Shown here piece by piece: positions 53,770 to 63,594 of a stretch of DNA of 64,000 bases (position 1 is the stretch's first letter; every line of letters begins with the position of its first letter). The notes under the pieces are model-generated. The model saw only the letters and a program-made list of their open reading frames with translations. It was not told the origin of the DNA and made no database searches. Made by a program: the position numbers and the translations under genes. The DNA lies in assembly GCF_005924265.1 (NCBI RefSeq), contig NZ_VCLB01000010.1:179179-243178 (forward strand), read 5' to 3'. This DNA comes from Martelella lutilitoris. Its GTDB lineage: Bacteria; Pseudomonadota; Alphaproteobacteria; Rhizobiales; Rhizobiaceae.

Positions 53770-54162
53770 ATGGCAGCAGAAAACAATAAAGCGTCATCCA
53801 TCGGAGAACGGTGGAAAGCCTATCACCCGGCAAAGTCGACACTCGTGTGGGCTTGCATCATCACCGCCATCGTCACGATCACCATTGGCTTCACCTGGGG
53901 CGGATGGGTGACAGGCGGCACATCAAGATCCCTCGTAGCCGAAGCCGGAGAGCTTTCCCGCGATGAACTGGCAACGGTCATTTGTGTCCAGAGGTTCAAG
54001 GCGGCGCCTGATTCAGCACAGCAGCTGGGCGAGTTGAAGGCCATCGACAGCTCCTACAAGCAGCGTCAGTTCATTGAAGATGGCGGCTGGGCCACGATGC
54101 CGGGAGACGACGATGCAAGTCGCGACGCCGCCTCGGGCTGCGCCGCCGCGCTTGTAGGATGA
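53770..54162 (+). CDS. Small single-pass membrane protein of unknown function
   Basis: 130 residues from the ATG at 53770 (GGAAGGA upstream); longer starts are possible but unsupported. One hydrophobic helix at about 27-47 (LVWACIITAIVTITIGFTWGGWV) then a periplasmic domain with CVQRFKAAPDSAQQLGELKAIDSSYKQRQFIEDGGWATMPG and a closing cysteine in ASGCAAALV. The two cysteines may pair. The ...FIEDGGWATMPG block is one I recall from conserved rhizobial proteins without assigned function. Confidence 0.75.
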   Translation: MAAENNKASSIGERWKAYHPAKSTLVWACIITAIVTITIGFTWGGWVTGGTSRSLVAEAGELSRDELATVICVQRFKAAPDSAQQLGELKAIDSSYKQRQFIEDGGWATMPGDDDASRDAASGCAAALVG

Positions 54163-54294
54163 AAAACCACAGAGAATGAACCGCCGAAGAGGCAGCCGGA
54201 AACGGCTTTCTCATCACGGGCAATACCCGGATTTACCAGCGGCAAGCAAGAGGCGCCACCGCAACGAAGCGCGCCGGACACATGGAGTTTGCAG

Positions 54295-54441
54295 ATGGCC
54301 AAAGGTCAGAAGCGAAGCAATCGCGAAGTCAGAAAACCCAAGAAGGAAAAGAGCGCGGCGACCATCGAAGCGCCGCCGCTCGGTTCACTGGTCAGAAATA
54401 CCGGGAACAGCAATGTGGCGCGTGGCAAGCCGAAAGGCTGA
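54295..54441 (+). CDS. 48-residue lysine-rich small protein
   Basis: ATG at 54295 with GGAG about eight bases upstream. The product begins MAKGQKRSNREVRKPKKEK, very basic, then AATIEAPPLGSLVRNTGNS and a basic end. Small proteins starting MAKGQ-RSN-E are widespread in Rhizobiales, so it looks real in spite of its size. The composition suggests nucleic-acid or ribosome binding; that is an inference. It lies between a membrane protein and a DUF1488 protein on the same strand. Confidence 0.7.
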   Translation: MAKGQKRSNREVRKPKKEKSAATIEAPPLGSLVRNTGNSNVARGKPKG

Positions 54442-54588
54442 GCCGCACGCAGGCTGTCGGTGAATGCACTGCCGCGATCCGGGCCAAACCATCTTCTGCC
54501 AAGCTTCTTTGCCGGCGATCGTGTCTGGTCTGATCGCGTGTTTTTAACAGTGGCATTTCGCGCCACCTTCTCAAGGATGTATTCAGCC

Positions 54589-54843
54589 ATGGCACTCGAT
54601 TTTCCCAATCAAAGCCGCAGTTACGACAAAAACGGCGGACGTGTCCGCTTTACCGGGCATGACGGCATGTTCGAAGTGATGTTTTTCATCAGGGCCGATG
54701 CGCTGAGTGATCCGGCCGAAGGCGAGGCGAGTTATCTCGCTGCATTCGATGCAGCCCGCGAGACGATCTACGACGCCGCTCGCAAGATTTACCTGAAGGG
54801 CCGCAAGGCAGTCTATGTCCTGACGGCGGCCGATTTCACCTGA
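54589..54843 (+). CDS. DUF1488 family protein
   Basis: 84 residues from the ATG at 54589 (AAGGAT upstream). MALDFPNQSRSYDKNGGRVRFTGHDGMFEVMFFIRADAL and ...FDAARETIYDAARKIYLKGRKAVYVLTAADF match the DUF1488 family: a small alpha/beta protein of unknown function common in Rhizobiales. It is the last of three small genes before ndvB. Confidence 0.85.
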   Translation: MALDFPNQSRSYDKNGGRVRFTGHDGMFEVMFFIRADALSDPAEGEASYLAAFDAARETIYDAARKIYLKGRKAVYVLTAADFT

Positions 54844-55056
54844 TCCGCCAGAGGCTCCGCCGCCAGAACTTCACGTCCCAGAACTTCACATCAAGGGGCG
54901 AAGCAACCCGACACTGCGTCATGAACGTCATGAAGGTCCGAGCGGCCCAAACGAGCCGCTACCGCTCTTGCAGAATAGCGGAAACCCATACCCATCATCC
55001 AAACCCCGCGTCTGGGTTTTCAGACACACAGCCGTTGCGCCGAGACTTGCGTCCCG
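54844..55056. other. Leader region of the glucan synthase gene
   Basis: About 210 bases. A 15-base tandem repeat, CCAGAACTTCAC at 54863 and again at 54878, lies at its start, followed by repeated GTCATGAA words near 54919-54933. No clear promoter or ribosome site could be identified. Confidence 0.4.
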
Positions 55057-58000
55057 GTGGAAAGGCAAAACTTGAAAATCGAATTCCTCCATAACCGAAC
55101 CGTGTCCCCTCTTTGGAATGACCGGTCACCGGTCAGACAGGAACTGTTCAGCACCGAACGGCTGGAACAGCATGCGATCAGCCTTGCAGCGGCGCAGCCC
55201 GTGTCCGGCAAGGCTCCGGCGGTGATATCCCTGCACAAAAGAATGAGCGAAAATGCCGGCGTTCTTCTGTCTGCCTACCGAGCCGGCATCAATGAACTGA
55301 AGAACGGTCGGGAAGTGGTGCCGGCGGCGGAATGGCTGCTCGACAATTATCATCTGGTCGAAAAGCATATTCAGGAAATCAGGAACGACCTGCCGCCCGG
55401 CTATTATCGCCAGTTGCCCAAGCTTTCGGATGGGCCCTTTGCCGGTTATCCGCGTGTCTTCGAGCTGGCCTGGGCCTTCGTTGCCCATACCGACAGCCTT
55501 TTTGATCGCGACAAGCTTGAGCGGTTTCTGATGGCCTATCAGCAGGTCCAGCCGCTGACGATCGGCGAGTTGTGGGCCGTTGCGATCACGCTCAGGATCG
55601 TCCTCATCGAAAACCTGCGGCGGCTGGCCGATCAGATTACGGTGGCACGCGCCGCCCGGCTCGACGCTGCGAATCTGGCCATCAAAATTCTTTCAGCCGA
55701 CGACGGCGAGACGGCTCTTCAGGACGATATCGCCTCACGTTCCAAAGAACCGCTGTCGGAACTCTTTGCCGGACATCTGGCGCGGCAACTTAGAAACCGG
55801 GACCCCGAGACCACGCCCACGCTCGGATGGCTGGAGAAACGGCTTGCGCTGCAGGGATGCACCATCGAAGAGGTCGTGCAGCATTCCCAGCAAAGGCAAG
55901 GCGCCTCGAATGTCACTGTCCGCAACATCGTCACCAGCCTCAGGCTGATTTCCGATATGGACTGGGCGGACGTGTTCGAAAGCGTAAGTCCCGTCGACGC
56001 GCGGATGCGCGCTGCGAGCGCCTTTGCGGACATGGATTTCCCGACGCGCGACCTCTATCGCAAGGCGATCGAACAGCTTGCGCGCGGCTCATCATGGACG
56101 GAACTGGAGGTCGCCGATCAGGCGCTTGAGGCAGCGCGAAAACCGGCATCCGACGAGGATGACCCGACCGATGCCGCGCGGGTCGCCGATCCGGGCTATC
56201 ACCTCATCGCCGAGGGTCGGCCAGCCCTGGAGCGGGTGATCGGGTTTCAGCCGCCTGTGCGCCTCTGGCTCGGACGTCTCAATATCCGATTAGGCATTGG
56301 TGGTTACATCGCGTCGATCCTGCTTGTTACGACACTGCTGATGGCCCTGTCGCTGTTGCTGTTGTCGCAAACTGGCCTGACGGCCGTCTGGCTCGCGCTG
56401 TTTGCAATCCTGGCACTGCTGCCGACAAGCGAAGTTGCGACAGCCATCGTCAACCGGACAATGAGCTGGTGTTTCGGCGCCGTCATTCTGCCCGGCCTCT
56501 CCCTCAGGCACGGCGTTCCGCCGTCGTTGCGCACGCTCGTCGCCGTTCCCACGCTTCTGACGAATGAAGCGGATATTCTGGAGCAGGTCGAGCGCCTTGA
56601 GGTCCATCACCTTTCCGGCGCGGGTGGCGACATCGTCTTCGCGCTTGTCACGGATGGAACCGATGCCGATCAGGAAGAGATTGAAGCGGACGGCCCTTTG
56701 CTGGCCGCTGCTGCTATCGCAATCGCCCGTCTTAACGAACGTCACAGTCCGGTGAACGGAGGCAACCGCTTCCTGCTTTTGCACCGCCGCCGTCTGTTCA
56801 ATCCCTTAGAAAACCGCTGGATGGGGTGGGAGCGTAAGCGCGGCAAGCTGCACGAACTCAATCGCTTACTGCGTGGCGCCGACGACACCAGCTTCGCTCC
56901 GATTGCAGGCGTCCCGCCCGAGGTTCCGGCGGACGTGCGTTATGTGATCACGCTCGATGCAGATACCCGCTTACCGCGCGACGCGGCACACCGCCTGATC
57001 GGCAAGATGGCACATCCGCTTAACCGTCCGCGTTTCAGTTCGGCGGACCAACGGATTGTCGATGGTTATGCCATTCTCCAGCCGCGTGTGACGCCCTCGC
57101 TACCGGTGGGCCATGAGGGCTCCCTCTATCAGCAAGTCTTTTCCGCGCCAGGCGGCATCGACCCTTATGCCGCCGCGGCCTCGAATGTCTACCAGGATCT
57201 TTTCGGCATCGGCGGTTATACCGGCAAGGGCATCTACGACATCGACGCCTTTGAACAGGCACTCGGCGAGCGCGTGCCGGAGAACACGATGCTCAGCCAC
57301 GATCTTTTCGAGGGTTCATTTGCCCGGGCGGCCCTGGCCTCCGACGTCGAACTCATCGAGGAATTTCCGGCCCGCTACGACGTCGACGCCAAGCGACAGC
57401 ATCGCTGGACGCGGGGCGACTGGCAGCTTCTGCCCTGGCTGACCGGACAATACAGGGACGATGGCGTCCTGCCCGCCGTCAACCGTGGCATGATGGTCGA
57501 CAATCTGAGGCGCTCCCTCATCGCTCCGTTCACGCTTCTGGCCCTTGGCCTTGCCTGCACTATGCCGTTTCCCGCCGCACTGGTGGCGATCGCGCTGGTC
57601 TTCGCCACTCTGGCAATCACAGCCTTTCTTCCGGTTTTATCCACCGCCATGCCGCACAGCACCGGCATTCATCTGCGCAGTCACCTGAGCACGCTGGGCG
57701 CGGATCTTCGCCTTGCTGCCTTGCGAACCGGTCTCGACCTTGCCTTTCTTCCCGACAGGGCATGGCGGATGACGGACGCGATCGTGACGACGATGAACCG
57801 GCTCTTTCGCACCCGACGCCATTTCCTGGAATGGACAACAGCCGCCCAGTCGCAGGGCAGCCCGCGCCTTGATCTTTCCGGTTTCTACCGCCGCATGGCG
57901 CCCGGCACGCTGATCGCGCTTGCCATCGCCGGGACTGCCTGCCTGCTGTCGCCGTCATCATGGCCGCTCATTCTTCCCTTTGCCCTTTTGTGGCTGGCGG

Positions 58001-61000
58001 GGCCCGCCATTGCCCTTTGGACGAGCCGCCCGCCTGCAGAAAAGGTGGGGGGCGCGACATCCGATGCTGACGCAATCGCACTGCGTCTGATCGCCCGCCG
58101 GACATGGCGCTTCTTCGAGACCTTCGTGACGCCTGAAAGCAACATGTTGCCGCCGGACAATTTTCAGGAGGATCCGAAGCCCGTCATCGCCCGGCGCACC
58201 TCGCCCACCAATATCGGGCTCTATCTTCTCTCTACCGTCGCGGCCCGCGATTTCGGCTGGACCGGCAAGGTCGAGACTGCCGACAGGCTTGAGGCTACGC
58301 TGAAAACAGTGAGGACACTGGCCAAGTACAAAGGCCACCTCTTCAACTGGTATGCGACCGATGACATGCGCGTTCTCGATCCCGCTTACGTCTCCTCGGT
58401 CGACAGCGGAAACCTCGCGGGGCATCTGCTTGCTCTTGCCAATGCCTGTGAATCCTGGGTCGCAGCGCCTTCGGCTTCAAATATACGGACAGGGCTGACC
58501 GACAGTCTAGCGCTGGCCCGGCAGGCACTCGACGCGACCTCCGGAAAGGGCAGACACGCTGATGAACGGCTGACCGGCCTGCTCGACGATATCGAACTCC
58601 GGCTGAACGGATCAGAGTCCTTTGAAACGTTAGGCCCCATTCTGACCCGCCTTTGCAACAAGGCCATCGCCGCAGCATGGAAAACCATTCCCAAAACCGG
58701 TGAGGATTCCTCCGACGACCTCATTTTCTGGCTCGGCACCCTGAACAGACGCTTGGCCGAGGATCGGCGCGATCGCCTGGCTGACAGGAGTCTGGATATC
58801 CGAATATCGGCGATTGCGACCGAAGCGCGGGCGATGGCAATGGCGATGGATTTCGCTTTCCTGCTCGATCCCGAACGCAAGCTCCTTTCGATCGGCTATT
58901 CAATCCCGGACGAAATCCTTGACGAGAACTGCTATGATCTTTTGGCCTCGGAAGCCCGACTGGCAAGCCTGTTCGCAATCGCCAAGAGCGATGTTGAAAC
59001 CCGGCACTGGTTCCTGCTGGGACGCTCTGCAACGCCGATTGGACCGGCCTCGGCACTGATCTCATGGTCAGGCTCGATGTTCGAATATCTGATGCCCTCG
59101 CTGGTCATGCGCGCACCGCAAACCAGCCTGCTTGCCCAGACCAACCGGCTTGTGATCCGGCGCCAGCAAGCCTATGCCGTCAAGCTTGGCACGCCATGGG
59201 GCATCTCCGAATCCGCCTACAATGCCCGTGATACGGAACTGACCTATCAGTATTCCAATTTCGGCGTTCCCGGCCTCGGGCTGAAGCGCGGCCTTTCCGA
59301 AAATGCCGTCATAGCGCCCTATGCAACCGGTCTCGCCTCAATGATCGATCCGAAGGCCGCATGTGCGAACTATGTCCGGCTGGCCTCCCTGGGTGCCCTC
59401 GGGCGCTATGGCTTTTACGAAGCGCTGGATTTCACGCCTGCGAGACTCCCCGAGAATGATAAGGTGGCAATCGTGCGCACAAGCATGGCCCACCATCAGG
59501 GCATGACGATTGTCGCCATCGCCAACACGCTCGATGACGGAATCATGCGCGCCTATTTCCATCGCGAACCGATCATTCAGGCTTGTGAACTGCTGTTGCA
59601 GGAACGCATACCCCGCACGGTGACCAACGAGCGTCAAAAGATCGAAGACGCTCCGGTCTCGCCCGTCAAATCCTCACTGGGTCCCGATACATCACGGCGA
59701 CTTTCCGGGGTCGTGACCGGCCCTCCGGCAACCCATCTGCTTTCGAACGGCCGCTATGCGGTGATGCTGACAGACAACGGCTCCGGCTACAGCCGCTGGC
59801 ATGACCTTGCCGTCACGCGCTGGCATGAGGACGTCACCTGCGATGATGACGGTTCGTCGATCTTCCTGCGCGATGTCGATGATGGTGCGGTTTGGTCCGC
59901 AGGCGCCCGGCCGCTCAGCGACGATGACGAAGGCGGCCATGTCGTTTTCGACGAAGACAAGGCCCGCTTCGTCTCCGTTCACGATACGCTGACCACGACA
60001 ATGGAGGTGTTGGTTTCGGGCGAGGACGACTGTGAGGTTCGGCGCGTCTCCATCTCCAACACCGGCAGGCGCGCACGCGAAATCGAAATCACATCCTGTG
60101 CCGAACTTGTGCTCGCGCCGGCTTCGGCCGATACCGCCCACCCGGCGTTTTCGAAGATGTTCGTCCAGACGGAGTATGCCGCAGAATACGGCGCGCTGAT
60201 CGCAACCCGCCGCCCGCGCACGCCGGATGAGCCCCGCATATGGGCCGCCCATTTTGCCGTGGTCGAAGGCCAACCCGCCGCCGACCCGCAATACGAAACC
60301 GACCGGGCCCGTTTCATCGGTCGCGGCAATACGGTCGCCACCGCGGCATCCATGGCGGGCGACGCGCCGCTTTCGAATACGGTCGGCACAGTGCTCGATC
60401 CGGTTTTCTCGATCCGCCAGCGTTTGAAGGTCGCTGCCGGAAAGTCCGCCCGCATCGCCTACTGGACCGTCGTCGCTCCTTCGCGTGCCGAACTCATTGA
60501 CCTGATCGACAGGCATCTCGACCGCAGCGCCTTCGAACGCGCCCGGACGCTCGCCTGGACCCAGGCCCAGGTTCAGCTTCGCCATCTCGATGTCAAATCG
60601 GGCGAGGTCGCTGATTTTCAGCGATTGGCCGCCCCGATCATCTACGCGGATCCGCGCTTTAGGGCATCGGCAACCGAAATTGCGCGCGGCGCCGGATCCC
60701 AGTCCGATCTCTGGCATCTCGGTATTTCCGGTGATTTGCCGATCGTGCTACTCACCATAGACGACGCGCAGGACATGGCGCAGGTCCATCAATTGCTGCG
60801 GGCGCACGAATACTGGCGGATGAAGAGCCTTGCGGTCGATCTCGTCATCGTCAACGCCCGTGCCTCGTCCTACACACAGGACCTGCAGATCGCCATCGAG
60901 ACCGCGCATCGCAGCAGCCAGTCGCGGCCACGCCCCGGTATCGAACTGGCACAGGGCTCGGTCTTCGTTCTCCGGGCGGACCTGATGAGCGCAGAGGCGC

Positions 61001-63561
61001 TCGCGCAGCTTCATTCGGTCGCCCGTGTCAGGCTGAATGCCCGGCGCGGCCCGATTGCGCAGCAATATCCGCAATTGCCGTCTCCGCCGGCCATGCCGGT
61101 AAAACCGGCATGGCCGAAGCGCGCCTCAAGGAAAGACATGGCGCCCTATCAGCGCCCGGCACTCGAGTTCTTCAACGGATTTGGTGGCTTTGACAAGGAT
61201 GGCAGGGAGTATGTGACCATTCTAGAAGCGGATGCGGTCACCCCTGCGCCCTGGATCAATGTGATCGCCAATTCCCGTTTCGGTTTTCAGGTTTCTGCGG
61301 AAGGCAACGGCTACACGTGGGCTGAAAACAGCCGCGAAAACCAGCTGACAGCCTGGTCGAATGACCCGGTCACCGATCCGACCGGCGAAGCGTTTTATAT
61401 CCGCGATGAAGAAACAGGCGAACTTTTCTGCCCGACGGCGCAGCCGATCCGGCGCGAAGGCGCCTATATCGCCCGCCACGGCTTCGGCTATAGCCGGTTC
61501 GAACATGAGCAAGACGGAATTTCGGCTGATCTTCTCCAATACGTACCGCTCGCCGATCCGGTCAAGATTTCACGCCTGACGCTCCGCAACACGACTGGTC
61601 GGCCGCGGCGCCTGACGGTCACAAGTTACGCCGAACTCGTTCTTGGCGGCTCGCGCGGTGCTACGGCGCCGTTCGTCATCACAGACATCGATGTAAAGTC
61701 TGGAGCCCTGTTTGCGCGAAATCCGTGGAGCGCCGGCTTTCCCGGTCGCCTCGCTTTTGCCGACCTTGGAGGCGAACAGACGGCCTGGACGGCGGACAGG
61801 AGCGAATTCCTCGGCCGTCACGGCAATGCCTCCGGGCCGCGCGCCCTTGGTCGTGACCAGCCGCTTTCAGGCGCCACAGGCGCTGGCCTCGATCCCTGTG
61901 CCGCCCTGCAGCGGACGATCGTGATCAGCCCCGGCGAAACGATGGAGATCACTTCGTTTCTGGGTGAATGCACCTCTGTGGACGAGGCGCGCAGCCTGAT
62001 TGCGCGCTACCGCGAGGCCGATCTCGACGCGGTCCTGCAGGCGGTCACCGATCACTGGAGCGATCTTTTGCAGACCGTTCAGGTGAAAACGCCGGACCGG
62101 GCGATGGATATCATGTTGAACGGCTGGCTGCTCTACCAGACGGTTGCCTGCCGCATCACCGCCCGCTCCGCCTTCTACCAGGCAAGCGGCGCCTATGGTT
62201 TCCGCGACCAGCTTCAGGATGGCATGGCGCTGACCTTTGCCCGACCGGAGGAGACCCGGCATCACCTCCTGCGCGCCGCCTCCAGGCAGTTTATCGAGGG
62301 CGACGTCCAGCATTGGTGGCTGCCCCAGTCCGGCCAGGGTGTCAGAACCCGCATCTCCGACGACCGGGTCTGGCTCGCCTACGCTGCCGCGACCTATGTG
62401 AAAACCACCGGCGATGACGCCTTGCTCGATGTACCCGTGCCCTTCCTCGAAGGCCCGCTGCTCGAACCCGGACAGCACGATGCGTTTTTCCATCCGACTG
62501 TCGCAGTCGAAGAGGCTGCGCTTTTCGAACACATGGCGCGCGGTCTCGACCAGTCCATTGAACTGACCGGAGAGCATGGCCTGCCGCTAATGGGCACCGG
62601 CGACTGGAATGACGGCATGAACCGGGTCGGCGAAGGCGGCAGGGGCGAGAGCGTGTGGCTAGGCTGGCTGCTGCTGGCGGCAATCGATCTTTGCGCCCCT
62701 CTTGCCGACCGGCGCGATCCGCAGCGCGCCGGTCGCTGGCGCGCCCACGCCGAAACGCTGCGCGCAGCCATCGAAACCCATGCCTGGGACGGCGAATGGT
62801 ATGGCCGGGCAACCTTCGACGACGGCACATGGCTTGGCACAAGCGACAATCCGGAGTGCCGTATTGACTCGATTGCACAGTCCTGGGCCGTCCTGTCGGG
62901 TGCCGGGGATCCGGCCCGCGCCGCGACCGCGCTTTCTTCGCTCGAACGGCACCTCATCCGGCCCGATGAAGGCCTGGCGCTGCTGTTCACCCCGCCCTTC
63001 GGCGACGGCGCGCGCGATCCGGGCTATATCAAGGGCTACCCGCCGGGCCTGCGCGAAAATGGCGGACAATACAGCCATGCGGCCATGTGGGCGATCATGG
63101 CGTTTGCCAAGTCGGGAAACGGCGACAAGGCGCAGGCGCTCTTTTCGCTGCTGAACCCCGTCAATCATGCCCTCACCGCCGAAGATGCCGACCGCTACAA
63201 GGTCGAGCCCTATGTCGTCGCCGCCGACGTCTATTCCGTCGCACCGCATGTCGGGCGTGGCGGCTGGACATGGTATACCGGCTCTGGTGGCTGGATGTAC
63301 CGCTCGGGCGTCGAGGGTATTCTCGGCATTCGCCGCGAGGGCAGCTTCCTGCTGGTCGCTCCGTCGATCCCGGCGCAATGGCCGGGTTTCGAGGCCACAG
63401 TCACGGTGGAAAAGACCCGCTTCGATATCCGCGTTGATAATGGCCGCCGACCGGGCGCGGACGCATGGTCGGCCATGCTGGATGGCGATACGTTGACGCT
63501 GTCCGAAAACATCGCACGGGTGCCGATCGACGGCGGCAAGCACACATTGCTTTTGAACTGA
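55057..63561 (+). CDS. ndvB: Cyclic beta-1,2-glucan synthase
   Basis: 2834 residues from a GTG (a TTG at 55072 is possible), matching NdvB/ChvB in length. Inner-membrane helices lie near residues 410-460, 820-860 and 945-985. The glycosyltransferase domain between them has DADTRLPRD near 633 and QHRWTRGDW near 780 (D,D..Q-x2-RW type). A glucoamylase-like domain follows (about 1045-1500; NIGLYLLSTVAARDFGW, MAHHQGMT). The C-terminal half holds a GH94 phosphorylase module with carbohydrate-binding repeats and GTGDWNDGMN near 2510. It makes periplasmic cyclic glucans needed for osmoadaptation and plant or host interaction. Confidence 0.95.
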   Translation: MERQNLKIEFLHNRTVSPLWNDRSPVRQELFSTERLEQHAISLAAAQPVSGKAPAVISLHKRMSENAGVLLSAYRAGINELKNGREVVPAAEWLLDNYHLVEKHIQEIRNDLPPGYYRQLPKLSDGPFAGYPRVFELAWAFVAHTDSLFDRDKLERFLMAYQQVQPLTIGELWAVAITLRIVLIENLRRLADQITVARAARLDAANLAIKILSADDGETALQDDIASRSKEPLSELFAGHLARQLRNRDPETTPTLGWLEKRLALQGCTIEEVVQHSQQRQGASNVTVRNIVTSLRLISDMDWADVFESVSPVDARMRAASAFADMDFPTRDLYRKAIEQLARGSSWTELEVADQALEAARKPASDEDDPTDAARVADPGYHLIAEGRPALERVIGFQPPVRLWLGRLNIRLGIGGYIASILLVTTLLMALSLLLLSQTGLTAVWLALFAILALLPTSEVATAIVNRTMSWCFGAVILPGLSLRHGVPPSLRTLVAVPTLLTNEADILEQVERLEVHHLSGAGGDIVFALVTDGTDADQEEIEADGPLLAAAAIAIARLNERHSPVNGGNRFLLLHRRRLFNPLENRWMGWERKRGKLHELNRLLRGADDTSFAPIAGVPPEVPADVRYVITLDADTRLPRDAAHRLIGKMAHPLNRPRFSSADQRIVDGYAILQPRVTPSLPVGHEGSLYQQVFSAPGGIDPYAAAASNVYQDLFGIGGYTGKGIYDIDAFEQALGERVPENTMLSHDLFEGSFARAALASDVELIEEFPARYDVDAKRQHRWTRGDWQLLPWLTGQYRDDGVLPAVNRGMMVDNLRRSLIAPFTLLALGLACTMPFPAALVAIALVFATLAITAFLPVLSTAMPHSTGIHLRSHLSTLGADLRLAALRTGLDLAFLPDRAWRMTDAIVTTMNRLFRTRRHFLEWTTAAQSQGSPRLDLSGFYRRMAPGTLIALAIAGTACLLSPSSWPLILPFALLWLAGPAIALWTSRPPAEKVGGATSDADAIALRLIARRTWRFFETFVTPESNMLPPDNFQEDPKPVIARRTSPTNIGLYLLSTVAARDFGWTGKVETADRLEATLKTVRTLAKYKGHLFNWYATDDMRVLDPAYVSSVDSGNLAGHLLALANACESWVAAPSASNIRTGLTDSLALARQALDATSGKGRHADERLTGLLDDIELRLNGSESFETLGPILTRLCNKAIAAAWKTIPKTGEDSSDDLIFWLGTLNRRLAEDRRDRLADRSLDIRISAIATEARAMAMAMDFAFLLDPERKLLSIGYSIPDEILDENCYDLLASEARLASLFAIAKSDVETRHWFLLGRSATPIGPASALISWSGSMFEYLMPSLVMRAPQTSLLAQTNRLVIRRQQAYAVKLGTPWGISESAYNARDTELTYQYSNFGVPGLGLKRGLSENAVIAPYATGLASMIDPKAACANYVRLASLGALGRYGFYEALDFTPARLPENDKVAIVRTSMAHHQGMTIVAIANTLDDGIMRAYFHREPIIQACELLLQERIPRTVTNERQKIEDAPVSPVKSSLGPDTSRRLSGVVTGPPATHLLSNGRYAVMLTDNGSGYSRWHDLAVTRWHEDVTCDDDGSSIFLRDVDDGAVWSAGARPLSDDDEGGHVVFDEDKARFVSVHDTLTTTMEVLVSGEDDCEVRRVSISNTGRRAREIEITSCAELVLAPASADTAHPAFSKMFVQTEYAAEYGALIATRRPRTPDEPRIWAAHFAVVEGQPAADPQYETDRARFIGRGNTVATAASMAGDAPLSNTVGTVLDPVFSIRQRLKVAAGKSARIAYWTVVAPSRAELIDLIDRHLDRSAFERARTLAWTQAQVQLRHLDVKSGEVADFQRLAAPIIYADPRFRASATEIARGAGSQSDLWHLGISGDLPIVLLTIDDAQDMAQVHQLLRAHEYWRMKSLAVDLVIVNARASSYTQDLQIAIETAHRSSQSRPRPGIELAQGSVFVLRADLMSAEALAQLHSVARVRLNARRGPIAQQYPQLPSPPAMPVKPAWPKRASRKDMAPYQRPALEFFNGFGGFDKDGREYVTILEADAVTPAPWINVIANSRFGFQVSAEGNGYTWAENSRENQLTAWSNDPVTDPTGEAFYIRDEETGELFCPTAQPIRREGAYIARHGFGYSRFEHEQDGISADLLQYVPLADPVKISRLTLRNTTGRPRRLTVTSYAELVLGGSRGATAPFVITDIDVKSGALFARNPWSAGFPGRLAFADLGGEQTAWTADRSEFLGRHGNASGPRALGRDQPLSGATGAGLDPCAALQRTIVISPGETMEITSFLGECTSVDEARSLIARYREADLDAVLQAVTDHWSDLLQTVQVKTPDRAMDIMLNGWLLYQTVACRITARSAFYQASGAYGFRDQLQDGMALTFARPEETRHHLLRAASRQFIEGDVQHWWLPQSGQGVRTRISDDRVWLAYAAATYVKTTGDDALLDVPVPFLEGPLLEPGQHDAFFHPTVAVEEAALFEHMARGLDQSIELTGEHGLPLMGTGDWNDGMNRVGEGGRGESVWLGWLLLAAIDLCAPLADRRDPQRAGRWRAHAETLRAAIETHAWDGEWYGRATFDDGTWLGTSDNPECRIDSIAQSWAVLSGAGDPARAATALSSLERHLIRPDEGLALLFTPPFGDGARDPGYIKGYPPGLRENGGQYSHAAMWAIMAFAKSGNGDKAQALFSLLNPVNHALTAEDADRYKVEPYVVAADVYSVAPHVGRGGWTWYTGSGGWMYRSGVEGILGIRREGSFLLVAPSIPAQWPGFEATVTVEKTRFDIRVDNGRRPGADAWSAMLDGDTLTLSENIARVPIDGGKHTLLLN

Positions 63562-63594
63562 TGCCGTTGGGGGCGTGGATGACGCGCCGCCGGT

